The notes: generated from the sequence alone by a model not told the origin. Numbered from the stretch's first letter, positions 25,518 to 33,148 are shown. The stretch is 64,000 nucleotides of DNA from Thermoplasmata archaeon (GCA_022749815.1 JAKIWV010000001.1:310001-374000), one strand, 5' to 3'. Numbers and translations are program-made.

Positions 25518-25946
25518 CTACCCTGTTCCGGATGGCTCTGAGGATTCACGTTTCCGTTGAGAGAAGCCCCAGACAATCAGCCCGATCCCAATGAGAATCG
25601 TGGCCAGGCCTGCCACCTGCAGGGCGCCGTAGATCTCCGGAGGAACCTCACGGGGAGCCAGCAAGAATGCTCCCCCTACAATCACGGCGACTCCCACACA
25701 TTCCGCTAGGTCGGGCCGGTTTTCGGCAGCGAGCAGGCTAGGATTCTTCGAACGGTCCATCACCCAACGCTGTAGAACGACGGTCCTGGCCATCGCGTAA
25801 GGGGCCGCCCCAAGGAGAATCAAGAGGGCCAAAACGGACCAACCGTCGCCTATACCGAGTCCGAAGGAAAAAAACGCGACAATCAGCAGGCACCAGAGGA
25901 TGACCGTCGCCCCTGTCCAGAACCTAAACCATTCGAACCGGTCCAA
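25518..25946 (-). CDS. Small membrane protein with four TM segments
   Basis: The 142-residue product has four predicted hydrophobic helices: GATVILWCLLIVAFFSFGL, WSVLALLILLGAAPYAMA, VGVAVIVGGAFLLA and VAGLATILIGIGLIVWGFS. The C-terminus is short and polar. No family is recognised. It lies downstream of, and on the same strand as, the VapC-type toxin pair, 45 nt from it, in the accessory region. Real by length and TM pattern; function unknown. Confidence 0.6.
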   Translation of the reverse strand: MDRFEWFRFWTGATVILWCLLIVAFFSFGLGIGDGWSVLALLILLGAAPYAMARTVVLQRWVMDRSKNPSLLAAENRPDLAECVGVAVIVGGAFLLAPREVPPEIYGALQVAGLATILIGIGLIVWGFSQRKRESSEPSGTG

Positions 25947-25991
25947 GGTTAGCCTCGTGAGTCGGATGGATGGTCTCGAATCGGCCCAAAA

Positions 25992-26450
25992 TCACTCACC
26001 GAGAGGAGGTGCTTCGCAAATCAGGTTGAGGCCGATGTCCTTCATCCACTCGAAATCTCGCCTGTTGTTCGTCACGAGTGGAATTCGGTACAGTAATGCT
26101 GTCGCGCCAATCCACGCATCGCCGGCCTTGCAATCCCTCCCGCGCGTTTGCCCCTCAGAGGTTACCTCAGCCCATTTTGCGGAGAGTGGTCCGCTCCAAG
26201 GTACGACCAAGCAATTGCCTATGAACTCGTTGAGCTTCTTCTTGCGATCAGCTCCCCATTTCTTGACAATGGCCCATCGGAGCAGCTCCCCCGTCGTTTG
26301 GAATGATATCACGGGCAGTTTCTTACTCAGATGAGGAAAATACAGCTCGGCACGGGAGTCCCGTTTGAGGATGAACGACACCACGTCGGTGTCGATCAGT
26401 ACGTAGTTCTCGCTCAAAGCAAAGAATCGGAGCTCCCTTCCCTGCGCCAC
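25992..26450 (-). CDS. PIN-domain ribonuclease toxin (VapC-like)
   Basis: A 152-residue PIN protein. YVLIDTDVVSFILK carries the first conserved Asp, a Glu occurs in TTGELLRWAIVKKWG, and CKAGDAWIGATALLYR and LVTNNRRDFEWM give the third and fourth acidic/polar positions. VapC toxins cleave RNA, usually initiator tRNA or rRNA, and are inhibited by a cognate antitoxin. The GTG start at 26450 lies 37 nt inside the upstream gene, a coupling typical of antitoxin-toxin pairs. The putative antitoxin is unusually long (333 residues). Confidence 0.85.
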   Translation of the reverse strand: MAQGRELRFFALSENYVLIDTDVVSFILKRDSRAELYFPHLSKKLPVISFQTTGELLRWAIVKKWGADRKKKLNEFIGNCLVVPWSGPLSAKWAEVTSEGQTRGRDCKAGDAWIGATALLYRIPLVTNNRRDFEWMKDIGLNLICEAPPLGE

Positions 26451-27415
26451 TTTCGGACGGAGCGGATGAACTCGTCAACGTCATCCTCTTCCGGCCAGAC
26501 GCCTTCTGCCAGGGCAGTGAGTTCCGTGATCGTGCGCGCGCCACGCTCTTCGGCTAGTGAGTCCAAGGAGGGAATCCGATCCCCGAATCTAGCCACCTCA
26601 AGTCCGAGCGGACCGCTAAGGCCTTCCACATCGAGGAGCTCCACATCCTGTATCCGCAGGCTCTGAATCTCCCCCCCAACTTCGGTCGCCTCACCAACCA
26701 GTCGGACGATGTGGGTTAAGGCGGTCAGGACGGCCTCCCGTTTCGACTCGTCGAATTCGCACAATATGGGCGGGCCGAGAAGAGGGTGGATTCGGCACTT
26801 AAGGCCGGATTCGCGGAAATCTGCCATTAGAAGACGGCCCTCGATCACCTTCTGGTTCTCGACAGGCGACTGAATGCGCCGCACGATCTGTGAAACGGTT
26901 TCGCGGGTGAGCACTCGCACGATTCGCCCACGCTCGCGGCCGAGTGTGAGCGACACCCGATCCAGGCCTCGGTCGAATGTCTTCCCAGCTTCGCGTAGGG
27001 CCAGCAGGACCCCGTCATCGTACCCTTGGGGAAGTCTAGCATCAGCGTCCGTAATCGATTCGATCCCTGAGACGAGAGTGCGAAGGGCCTCCTCCCCCAC
27101 ATCCTCGTAAGTCGACAGGACCTTCTGCTTCAGCACGGGCAGATCGAGGGTAAGCGTGGCGCTCCCCCCACCCCGAAACGACACGACATCGAGCGAGCAG
27201 GCTAGGTCGAGGTCTCCCGGACGCCGACCCGGCTGGACGCTCCCTGCCTCGCCTTGGAGGACACGTGCCACCCGGTCGAGCGCCGCTTGGATCTTTGAAC
27301 CGAAGAGGAGGAAGTCCCGAAGCTGTAGCCGGTTGCGTGCTACCCCGGGACCTTCGAAGTAAATTGTCAGGGGCATCCGCAGGCTAGCGTCGGAGTCCGA
27401 CGAATCGCGCGTCAT
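26414..27415 (-). CDS. Putative long antitoxin partner of the PIN toxin
   Basis: This 333-residue protein has no domain I can name. The N-terminal ~110 residues contain LTIYFEGPGVARNRLQLRDF and a beta-rich GGGSATLTLDLP, the middle is mixed, and the last ~50 residues (ITELTALAEGVWPEEDDVDE, then FIRSVRKWRRE) resemble the short toxin-wrapping tail of VapB-type antitoxins. Its 3' end overlaps the VapC-like gene by 37 nt. Inference: an antitoxin fused to a larger sensor or regulatory domain. I have a general memory of similar long proteins beside PIN genes in bacteria but cannot verify it here. Confidence 0.6.
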   Translation of the reverse strand: MTRDSSDSDASLRMPLTIYFEGPGVARNRLQLRDFLLFGSKIQAALDRVARVLQGEAGSVQPGRRPGDLDLACSLDVVSFRGGGSATLTLDLPVLKQKVLSTYEDVGEEALRTLVSGIESITDADARLPQGYDDGVLLALREAGKTFDRGLDRVSLTLGRERGRIVRVLTRETVSQIVRRIQSPVENQKVIEGRLLMADFRESGLKCRIHPLLGPPILCEFDESKREAVLTALTHIVRLVGEATEVGGEIQSLRIQDVELLDVEGLSGPLGLEVARFGDRIPSLDSLAEERGARTITELTALAEGVWPEEDDVDEFIRSVRKWRREGSSDSLL

Positions 27416-27558
27416 GGCTTTATCAACTCCCTTCCCTCGACAATAACTCTCGGGCGCAAAGGCCTTTGAACCCCTGAACCGGTAAGGAACACGGAGTTTT
27501 GAGCATTCAGGAGAGGTCGAGGAACACCCGGCTTAGTCCATTCCAACATCACCGGTTT

Positions 27559-27786
27559 TCAATCCCGCATGGAGGATTTCCGGGGGCCCGAGCCCGCCGA
27601 CCCGGGGGGCTCGGCCGCGACCGTCACTCGGCCGGCCTTGAGATCCAGCGTCCAGACCAAGTTCCCACCGGGCGCTGCCTCCAGCGCCTTGGCAACGCCC
27701 TCGGGAATCGTTGTCCGTACCGAATCTGATCCTTCCTGTGTCTTCTGGATGGCGGATCGGAAGGTTCCCGGCATTGACTCCCCCAT
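27559..27786 (-). CDS. AbrB/SpoVT-like small DNA-binding protein
   Basis: The 75-residue product has a swapped-hairpin AbrB core: SDSVRTTIPEGVAKALEAAP, then GGNLVWTLDLKAGRVTVAAE. It aligns by eye with the 64-residue product at 33230-33424 (shared S-RTT-PE, L-W--DL, V-V). Both are divergent from an unrelated SWIM-transposase gene, so a regulator of transposase expression or a transposon-encoded antitoxin-like factor is likely. Start ATG 27786; repeated motifs fill the promoter region between it and the transposase. Confidence 0.7.
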   Translation of the reverse strand: MGESMPGTFRSAIQKTQEGSDSVRTTIPEGVAKALEAAPGGNLVWTLDLKAGRVTVAAEPPGSAGSGPRKSSMRD

Positions 27787-27836
27787 CAGCCTGATTGGCG
27801 GCCGACTACATAATTATAGTCTAAGTGTAGGTCTTC

Positions 27837-27888
27837 CAGTAGCCAACAGACTTAAGTGCCTACGAGACAATAGGCTATCAGTAGCCAA
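27837..27888. repeat. Repeated motif between AbrB-like and transposase genes
   Basis: CAGTAGCCAA occurs at 27837-27846 and 27879-27888, 42 bp apart (four helical turns). The second copy is part of an inverted repeat GGCTA-TCAG-TAGCC (27873-27886). These are good candidate operators for the AbrB-like protein in the divergent promoter. Confidence 0.5.
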
Positions 27889-27907
27889 TAAGGCGAGGAG
27901 GAGGAAG

Positions 27908-29116
27908 GTGGCGACGTCTCTGGCACAAGCGAGCGACAGCGAACGGTGGAGGCGGCTCGCGTGGACGGACCAGAGGACTCCGGCCCTCGCCATCGTGGGG
28001 CGCGGCGATCAGATTCGGGCACTCGGTCCTACAACTTTCTCGGTGTGCTCGCAGAGCGACCGGGGATTGTTCCATCACGTTTGGAAGGATGGGGCACGGT
28101 GGAATTGTGACTGCCCATTCTTTTCCGCCACGCAGAAAACGTGCGTACACATTCTTGCGGTTCGGTTCCGCGAAGGGTTGCAGGAGTCGGCCCCGACCCA
28201 CGAGGACGCGGTGCTATGCGACCGTTGCCAGTCGGTCGCGGTGATTCGGTTCGGACTCCGACACAACAAGAGCGGGGATGTGCCGACGTACCTGTGCCGG
28301 ACGTGCGGCAAAAGGTTCGCTGGGCACGAGGGGTTCCACAAGCGCCGAGCGGACCCGGAGAAGATCGCGCTCGCGCTCGACCTCTACTTCCGGGGCATGA
28401 GCGTTCGGAAGGTCGCGGACCACTTTGCACAGGTCCACCGCCTCAAGGTCAACGCCTCGACCGTCTACCGGTGGGTCCGCTACTACTCGAAGCTCGCCGC
28501 CGAGTGGATGGATGCGCAGGGGGCGCGGACATCGGACCGCTGGCACATCGACGAGACGGTGGTCGGGGTGAACGGGGTCAACAAGTACCTCTGGAACGTC
28601 CTCGACCACGACACCCGATTCCTGCTCGCCACCCACATCAGCAAGGACCGCAGCCTGGCCGACACCCGGGCGCCGCTTGCCAAAGCGAAGGCCGTTACGG
28701 AGGACCGCCCGGCGGACGTTCTATCGGACGGCATGATGGCCTACCCGGAGGCGGTCAAGCAGGAGTTGGGCCACCGGGCCACTCCACTGGACGATCCGAA
28801 GCACGTTCACGCCGGTTGGTTCAACCCGCACAAGCGAGTTCCGAGCATCCGAGCGAAGGAGAGCAACAACCGGATCGAGCGATTCCAGGGCACGGAAAAG
28901 GAGAGGACCAAGGTCATGCGCTCCTTCGACAACGACGGAGGCGCCGCCGGGCTGATGGAGGGCTTTCGGGTCCACTACAACCTCGTCAAGACGCACCAGA
29001 AACTCGGCACGACTCCGGGCGAGGCCGCCGGGATTCCGACGGCCGACGGGTTCCGGTGGCGCCAAATTCTCCACGAGGCCACCACGCGAAAAGAAACACG
29101 CGAGGGGGGAAATTAG
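27908..29116 (+). CDS. DDE transposase (IS6-like) with N-terminal SWIM zinc finger
   Basis: This 402-residue product starts at GTG 27908, preceded by a strong GGAGGAGG ribosome-binding site. It has a SWIM finger (C67-x-C69...C79-x-H81), a zinc ribbon (C104, C107, C130, C133) and a helix-turn-helix (YFRGMSVRKVADHFA). The DDE domain follows: WHIDETVVGV (Asp), VLSDGMMAYPEA (Asp), then NNRIERFQGTEKERT (Glu). The catalytic region resembles IS6/IS240-family transposases. The SWIM finger is unusual and is shared with the unrelated transposase at 31819-33105. Confidence 0.88.
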   Translation: MATSLAQASDSERWRRLAWTDQRTPALAIVGRGDQIRALGPTTFSVCSQSDRGLFHHVWKDGARWNCDCPFFSATQKTCVHILAVRFREGLQESAPTHEDAVLCDRCQSVAVIRFGLRHNKSGDVPTYLCRTCGKRFAGHEGFHKRRADPEKIALALDLYFRGMSVRKVADHFAQVHRLKVNASTVYRWVRYYSKLAAEWMDAQGARTSDRWHIDETVVGVNGVNKYLWNVLDHDTRFLLATHISKDRSLADTRAPLAKAKAVTEDRPADVLSDGMMAYPEAVKQELGHRATPLDDPKHVHAGWFNPHKRVPSIRAKESNNRIERFQGTEKERTKVMRSFDNDGGAAGLMEGFRVHYNLVKTHQKLGTTPGEAAGIPTADGFRWRQILHEATTRKETREGGN

Positions 29117-29230
29117 TCACAACGCGATTACGCAACAGTACCTTTGAAAACCAATGCTTAAGTAGCAAATCCCGGGATTCTTCGCCGAGCGTATGACGCT
29201 CGTCCGACAAACGCAACGGAGAATCAAACC

Positions 29231-30364
29231 ATGAAATCGATCATTCAGGAAGCGATTGCGAAGCACCAGGAAAGCCAGCTGCTGGCGGACCAGAAACCCG
29301 CCGCGACCCCCTCGTACGCGAACGCGGACGACGCGGAGCTCGCGAAGTTGGCCGAGACACTGAAAGTCAACATCCGGATCATCGGATGCGGGGGCGGTGG
29401 GTCGAACACGATCAACCGCTGCGTCGAGGAAGGCATCCAGGGCGCGGAGATGTGCGCTATCAACACCGACGCAAAGCATCTCTTGACGATCCACTCGCCC
29501 CGCAAGATCCTCATCGGCCGGCGGGCCACCAAGGGTCTCGGCGCCGGAGCTCGGCCCGAGATCGGGGAAGAAGCGGCACGTGAGAATGAGGAGGAGATCC
29601 GCAACTTCCTACAGGGCGCGCACATCGTGTTCGTCACCGCCGGGATGGGCGGGGGGACCGGCACCGGCTCGGCGCACCTCGTCGCGCGGATCGCCAAGGA
29701 AGCGGGCGCGCTCACCATGGGCGTTGTGACCATTCCTTTCGCGGCGGAAGGCGCCATTCGTCTCGAAGCCGCGAAGGACGGACTCGAGCGACTTCGTCGA
29801 GTCTGCGACACGACCATCGTCATCCAGAACGACAAACTTCTCGAGCTGGTCCCGCGGATGCCGCTCGATGCGGCGTTCAAGCTGGCCGACGCGGTCCTGA
29901 TGACCGCGATCAAGGGCATCACGGAGATCGTGACGAAGCCCGGATTGGTCAACCTCGACTATGCCGACATCATGACCGTCATGAAGGACGGCGGGGTTGC
30001 CCTGATCGGACTCGGCGAGAGCGAAAGCGCGACGGATCGCGTCACGGAATCGGTCACGCAGGCCCTGACCTCCCCGCTGCTCGGCAGCGTCGAGATGAAG
30101 GACGCGACCGGGGCGCTCGTCCGCGTCGTCGGCGGCCCGACGATGACGGTCTCCGAAGCCGAGAAGGCCGCGGCGCTCGTCGGCGCGAAGGTCTCGAAGC
30201 GGGCCCGGATCATCTGGGGCTGCTCCGTCGAGAACTCGCCGGAGATGGAGAACACCATCAAGGTGCTCCTCATCATCACTGGAGTAAAGGCCACGAACCT
30301 CCTGGGCTCTCGCGGAGGCTACGCCGCTGGCGAGTCCGAAGAGGTCATCGACTTCGTCCGGTAA
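29231..30364 (+). CDS. ftsZ: Cell division protein FtsZ
   Basis: A 377-residue archaeal FtsZ. RIIGCGGGGSNTINR begins the nucleotide-binding domain, the tubulin signature GGGTGTGSAH lies near residue 145, and the T7-loop region has LVNLDYADIMTVM. The N-terminal ~45 residues are an extension before the GTPase core. FtsZ polymerises into the division ring with GTP. It sits between the first transposon and the integrated element, so it is a host gene island in accessory DNA. The upstream AT-rich GCTTAAGTAG near 29155-29164 may be its promoter. Confidence 0.97.
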   Translation: MKSIIQEAIAKHQESQLLADQKPAATPSYANADDAELAKLAETLKVNIRIIGCGGGGSNTINRCVEEGIQGAEMCAINTDAKHLLTIHSPRKILIGRRATKGLGAGARPEIGEEAARENEEEIRNFLQGAHIVFVTAGMGGGTGTGSAHLVARIAKEAGALTMGVVTIPFAAEGAIRLEAAKDGLERLRRVCDTTIVIQNDKLLELVPRMPLDAAFKLADAVLMTAIKGITEIVTKPGLVNLDYADIMTVMKDGGVALIGLGESESATDRVTESVTQALTSPLLGSVEMKDATGALVRVVGGPTMTVSEAEKAAALVGAKVSKRARIIWGCSVENSPEMENTIKVLLIITGVKATNLLGSRGGYAAGESEEVIDFVR

Positions 30365-30376
30365 CTCTCTCCCCCG

Positions 30377-30408
30377 CCCCCGCTACCTCGGACTCGAGGT
30401 GGCGGGGG
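30377..30408 (+). other. 14-bp perfect hairpin after ftsZ
   Basis: 30377-30390 pairs with 30395-30408 over 14 bp (one G-T wobble) around a GACT loop, followed by CCCCTCTTTTT. It could terminate or stabilise the ftsZ mRNA. It also lies inside the open frame of the following Pop5-like gene, where it would encode part of its first strand. Confidence 0.6.
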
Positions 30409-30707
30409 ACCCCTCTTTTTCTCCCCGACTTCTCGAGCGATGGCTGTCCGCACGGTTGGCGTCGAAGGGGACTCCTCCACCGCTTCGTGTGGTCCGGTTG
30501 GAAGGGCACCGGGCCCTGGTCAACGTCCCACATACCTGGGCACTGCGGGCCCGTACCGAGTGGAACGGCCGTTGGACCACGCCGGACGGTACCGACCTCG
30601 AGGTCCGGACGTACCGGACCTGGGGGACGCTCGTCGGCGGGAAACGCTGGCTCCGGCGCCGCGATGCGCCGCATCAGGTCGGCTTTGTGTCGAAACCCCC
30701 TGAGTGA
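30399..30707 (+). CDS. Pop5-like RNase P subunit; 3' end rewritten by element integration
   Basis: Frame 30399-30707 encodes a Pop5/Rpp14-like pattern: a helix PRLLERWLSARLASKG, VVRLEGHRALVNVPHTWALR and LEVRTYRTWGTLVGGKRW, equivalent to the family's 'giirv...v.aL' and 'V..SGT' blocks. The same frame continues upstream as PRPRYLGLEV, which looks like the Pop5 N-terminus, but has no ATG, GTG or TTG before a stop at 30285; GTG 30399 is the first canonical start. The 15-bp att repeat occupies codons near the 3' end (30668-30682). Beyond it the C-terminus reads GFVSKPPE. At the other end of the element the same repeat continues as GAIK-stop, presumably the original ending. Confidence 0.5.
   Translation: MAGDPSFSPRLLERWLSARLASKGTPPPLRVVRLEGHRALVNVPHTWALRARTEWNGRWTTPDGTDLEVRTYRTWGTLVGGKRWLRRRDAPHQVGFVSKPPE
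30668..30682 (+). repeat. Left attachment repeat (att core)
   Basis: GCCGCATCAGGTCGG, identical to 43464-43478; flanking bases differ on both sides, so the identity is exactly 15 bp. It covers the codons for APHQVG at the 3' end of the Pop5-like gene. Confidence 0.75.
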
Positions 30708-30716
30708 GTACGATTC

Positions 30717-30743
30717 TGAAACACCCAGGTTGCCTTCTGAAAC
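30717..30743 (+). repeat. Left arm-type repeat pair
   Basis: CTGAAACACCC (TGAAAC at 30717-30722) and CTGAAACGCCG (TGAAAC at 30738-30743) are 21 bp apart, two helical turns, 35 bp inside the left att core. The same motif is paired at the right end. This matches the layout of recombinase arm sites. Confidence 0.55.
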
Positions 30744-30842
30744 GCCGTGCCCAGGAAGCTGATCGGGCGTCCTTCAAGACTATAAGACGGGAAGCGCTCT
30801 GTAGTCCGGGAAATCCGCTCTCGATTGGGAGGGGAGGGGCCG

Positions 30843-30881
30843 ATGCGTCGGCCCCCTGAATCCCGACTACTGTGGCCATGA
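30843..30881 (+). CDS. Possible 12-codon leader peptide
   Basis: ATG 30843 opens a 12-residue frame that ends in TGA overlapping the ATG of the next gene (30878) as ATGA. It follows a GGGAGGGGAGGGG purine stretch and begins within an 8-bp hairpin GGGGCCGA-TGCG-TCGGCCCC. It could couple translation to the downstream gene. Too short to judge on composition. Confidence 0.3.
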   Translation: MRRPPESRLLWP

Positions 30882-31132
30882 GCGATCGGGACGATACCAA
30901 GTTCTGGATTGGTCTGGCGATTGTCTTGTTTGGCCCGGGCTATGCCGCCCAGCTCGAAAGCCAGGCATCCCAACAATCGGATCCCAAGTGGAGAGAGTTC
31001 TACCTCGGGGCGGCGGAGGTCGTTCGCGGGGCAGCGAAGAACCCTGAAGGAGCGACTGACGCGTTGGAAGAACTCTGGGATGCAATCTTCGGCCGAAAAG
31101 TTCGACGCCGGAAGCGAAAGTCAATCCGATAG
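30878..31132 (+). CDS. Small protein with one hydrophobic segment, unknown
   Basis: The 84-residue product begins MSDRDDTKFWIGLAIVLFGP, giving a possible N-terminal TM or amphipathic segment. An acidic helix (LGAAEVVRGAAKNPEGATDA) and a strongly basic tail (GRKVRRRKRKS) follow. GTG 30872 is an alternative start. A TATA-like ACTATAAGA lies at 30776-30784, well upstream. First gene inside the integrated element; no family recognised. Confidence 0.55.
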   Translation: MSDRDDTKFWIGLAIVLFGPGYAAQLESQASQQSDPKWREFYLGAAEVVRGAAKNPEGATDALEELWDAIFGRKVRRRKRKSIR

Positions 31133-31202
31133 CATTCCTGCAAACGGTTACACTTTCGACCTAGCTTTATCATACGCCGCTAGATGATCGAGGCGGGCTG
31201 AG

Positions 31203-31313
31203 ATGGCTCGAAAGCGGCGGGTGTCCTTCTGGGTGAGCAAGGGCCGTTCGAGGAAGGTCCGGGTCTCGTTCTTTGCCCGGAAGAAGCCGGGTCGTTCGAG
31301 ACGTAGAAAGTAG
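31203..31313 (+). CDS. 36-residue highly basic VSF-repeat protein
   Basis: ATG 31203 to TAG 31311-31313 encodes a very basic peptide with two near-copies of a short block, RVSFWVSKGRS and RVSFFARKKPGRS, and ends in RRRK. About half of its residues are Lys or Arg. A TATA-like CTAGCTTTATC at 31161-31171 lies about 35 nt upstream. The internal repeat and promoter argue for a real gene. Such peptides often bind nucleic acid; function unknown. Confidence 0.5.
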   Translation: MARKRRVSFWVSKGRSRKVRVSFFARKKPGRSRRRK

Positions 31314-31331
31314 GCCCCAACGTGAGGTCGA

Positions 31332-31802
31332 ATGCCGACCGCTTACCATCGTCGAGTCCAAGCGGCAATCATCCGGATTGGCCGTGAAAGCAAGAAAATC
31401 CGGAAGGTCTGGAACGACCGTCGTCCCCTTCATATCGTTCACCCGTACAAGAAGACGGCACTCCTCTACTACCCTGATGTTCGGTTCGAAACCCGGTCCG
31501 GAAAGCTCTGGCTCTTCGAGGTAATGGATTCCGAAACGGGGGCACAAGCACAACTGATTGCTCACGTCGTAGAACCCCTCCTAGTTGAAGGAGTGATTGC
31601 CGTTGTCCACATCGTAAAGTCAGATGCCGGGCAGGTGATTTTGGAAGATCTCAGCGACGTGATCGTGTCTCGAATGACAGATCTTGCCGGGCGAAAGGTC
31701 GATCAGCGACTGCGCTACTTCCGGGTCGTGATCACCCCGGAGGATTCACGTCGTATTGACAAAGTCCGGAAAATCTTCGCCCAAGGAGGAATCCGATTCT
31801 AG
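31332..31802 (+). CDS. Unknown protein with a degenerate PD-(D/E)xK-like core
   Basis: This 156-residue protein starts at ATG 31332. After a basic N-terminus, YYPDVRF...GKLWLFEVMDSE resembles the nuclease core PD-x(n)-(D/E)-x-K, but the Lys position is Val, so catalysis is doubtful unless a Lys migrates in from elsewhere. The remainder (VVEPLLVEGVIAVVHIV, a C-terminal FRVVITPEDSRRIDKVRKIF) is alpha/beta. It follows the small basic gene by 18 nt in the element and precedes the second transposon. Confidence 0.55.
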   Translation: MPTAYHRRVQAAIIRIGRESKKIRKVWNDRRPLHIVHPYKKTALLYYPDVRFETRSGKLWLFEVMDSETGAQAQLIAHVVEPLLVEGVIAVVHIVKSDAGQVILEDLSDVIVSRMTDLAGRKVDQRLRYFRVVITPEDSRRIDKVRKIFAQGGIRF

Positions 31803-31818
31803 CCCGGCGTACGTGAGG

Positions 31819-33105
31819 TCACACCCCTGATACGAGCGTGATGGGATTGCGGAGGAAGTCCGGCACGATCCCATGCTCGTAAAACTCGTGGATCAGCACC
31901 GTCAGGTTGTAAGCCACGACCTTCGCTAGGATTTCGTTCTCCTGGGCTACCCGCGTCTTCGACCTGAGACACTCTCCGAGCTTGCGCTTGAGGGCTGAAA
32001 AGACCGACTCAACGTTGCTCCTCTGGTGATACCGCTCGCCGAACTCCTCCGGGTGGTCCTGCGCGTAGTGGAACATCTTCGTCCACAGACGGGAGGAGAC
32101 ACGGCGTCCAAGGCGGTCCGGTTTGGCGCCTGTCGGGTTCGGCTTGTCGGTCCGCTTGACCGGGGACAAGAAATCAAAGTTTAGCTCCTCGGCAATCGCG
32201 TAGTTCGAACGCCCGTGGTAGGCCTTGTCGGCATAGACCTCCTTGAGACCGAATCCGTTCTGACGGGCGTTACGTATGAGATACTCGAACTGGGAGTAAT
32301 CCGACCCGTCCTTGTCAGTGATGACTACCGACACAATCGCGTGGGTCTTGATCCCAACCAGGGCGTGAAGCTTGAGCCAGTCGCGAATCCGATGTTCTCC
32401 GTGCTTGTCCTCCCGCCAGGCTCCAAAAAGCGTACTTTGCATCCCCGTAGAATCCGGCGCGAACCCCTCGTCTATACCGGCCAGCGGTAACGCGGACAAT
32501 GTAACCAGCCGTTCAAGGAGCTGCGTCGACTCCGGACGGTTCAGGAATCGACTTGAGACAACGTAGCCTGGGGCCTTTCCGAGGTTCCCCTCCCTCACCG
32601 CGTGTCTCAGATTCCCCTTCGCGGGGCGGCAGCCTTTCCCTTCGTACACCTTGCGAATTGAGCAGAATGCCTGGTCGCGGAGAGGTATGGAAGGACGTCC
32701 GAGCTGTCGTGAAGTGATACCAGGAGTTTCAAGCACATCGACCACGCCGCGGAGTAGGACATCGAAGAGCCTCGTCTCCTCCTGCTGCGCAAGATCGTAG
32801 GCAGCCCAATTCTGGGTGTAGACCTTCCGTTCGGAGGGTTTCTCCCCTGGAGTAGGGACCGGCTTGCTATTCGGAAACCAATGGAGGTAGACCCTGTAGA
32901 TGTGTTTACACGCCTCCCGTTCCCTCTTGAAATCTTCACAGTTGCAGCTCCAGTCGTTGCGACGCGTATCGAACGTAACCTTGTACCAACCCCGGCCGCT
33001 CTCAGATCGAACGAGCCACTGGTTGTCCAGCAAGCGCTCGACTCCACCGGGGTCCGACGCTCGCAACGCTTCTGCGCGCTGCCACCGGATCATGGAGCCG
33101 CCCAT
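31819..33105 (-). CDS. IS4/IS5-type DDE transposase with N-terminal SWIM zinc finger
   Basis: The 428-residue product starts at ATG 33105 with GGGAGGA upstream; ATG 33093 is an alternative. It has a SWIM finger (C54-x-C56...C66-x-H68). An IS1182/IS5-like catalytic region follows: GIDEGFAPDSTGMQ (Asp), LKEVYADKAYHG (Asp) and YHQRSNVESVFSALKRKLG (Glu). SWIM fingers bind DNA or protein and are rare in these transposases. Intact by eye, with no frameshift. The N-terminal half resembles that of the transposase at 27908-29116 only in the finger and its RW-rich lead-in. Confidence 0.88.
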   Translation of the reverse strand: MGGSMIRWQRAEALRASDPGGVERLLDNQWLVRSESGRGWYKVTFDTRRNDWSCNCEDFKREREACKHIYRVYLHWFPNSKPVPTPGEKPSERKVYTQNWAAYDLAQQEETRLFDVLLRGVVDVLETPGITSRQLGRPSIPLRDQAFCSIRKVYEGKGCRPAKGNLRHAVREGNLGKAPGYVVSSRFLNRPESTQLLERLVTLSALPLAGIDEGFAPDSTGMQSTLFGAWREDKHGEHRIRDWLKLHALVGIKTHAIVSVVITDKDGSDYSQFEYLIRNARQNGFGLKEVYADKAYHGRSNYAIAEELNFDFLSPVKRTDKPNPTGAKPDRLGRRVSSRLWTKMFHYAQDHPEEFGERYHQRSNVESVFSALKRKLGECLRSKTRVAQENEILAKVVAYNLTVLIHEFYEHGIVPDFLRNPITLVSGV

Positions 33106-33135
33106 AGTGCGCCTTCGTCCTCCCAATGGGACAAT

Positions 33136-33148
33136 GTATTGCCAATAC
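33136..33148. repeat. 13-bp palindrome in the divergent promoter
   Basis: GTATTGCCAATAC is a perfect palindrome around a central base, followed 11 bp on by TTGGCAA. It lies between the transposase and AbrB-like starts and is a candidate operator for the latter, paralleling the repeats at 27837-27888. Confidence 0.5.

Larger units (their letters stand above)
27554..29152. mobile_element. Transposon-like unit: AbrB-like gene plus SWIM-DDE transposase
   Basis: A divergent gene pair, AbrB-like (27559-27786, minus) and transposase (27908-29116, plus), is bracketed by an imperfect inverted repeat whose shared part is GGTTTTCAA (27554-27562, and as TTGAAAACC at 29144-29152). The left copy overlaps the AbrB-like stop codon. 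No target-site duplication is obvious, so the ends are provisional. The unit ends about 80 bp before ftsZ. Confidence 0.5.

Noticed and set aside
25068-25541. Short open frames on both strands in the 25.0-25.5 kb gap
   Set aside because: No family-like sequence, no promoter/RBS support, and conflicting frames; treated as intergenic.
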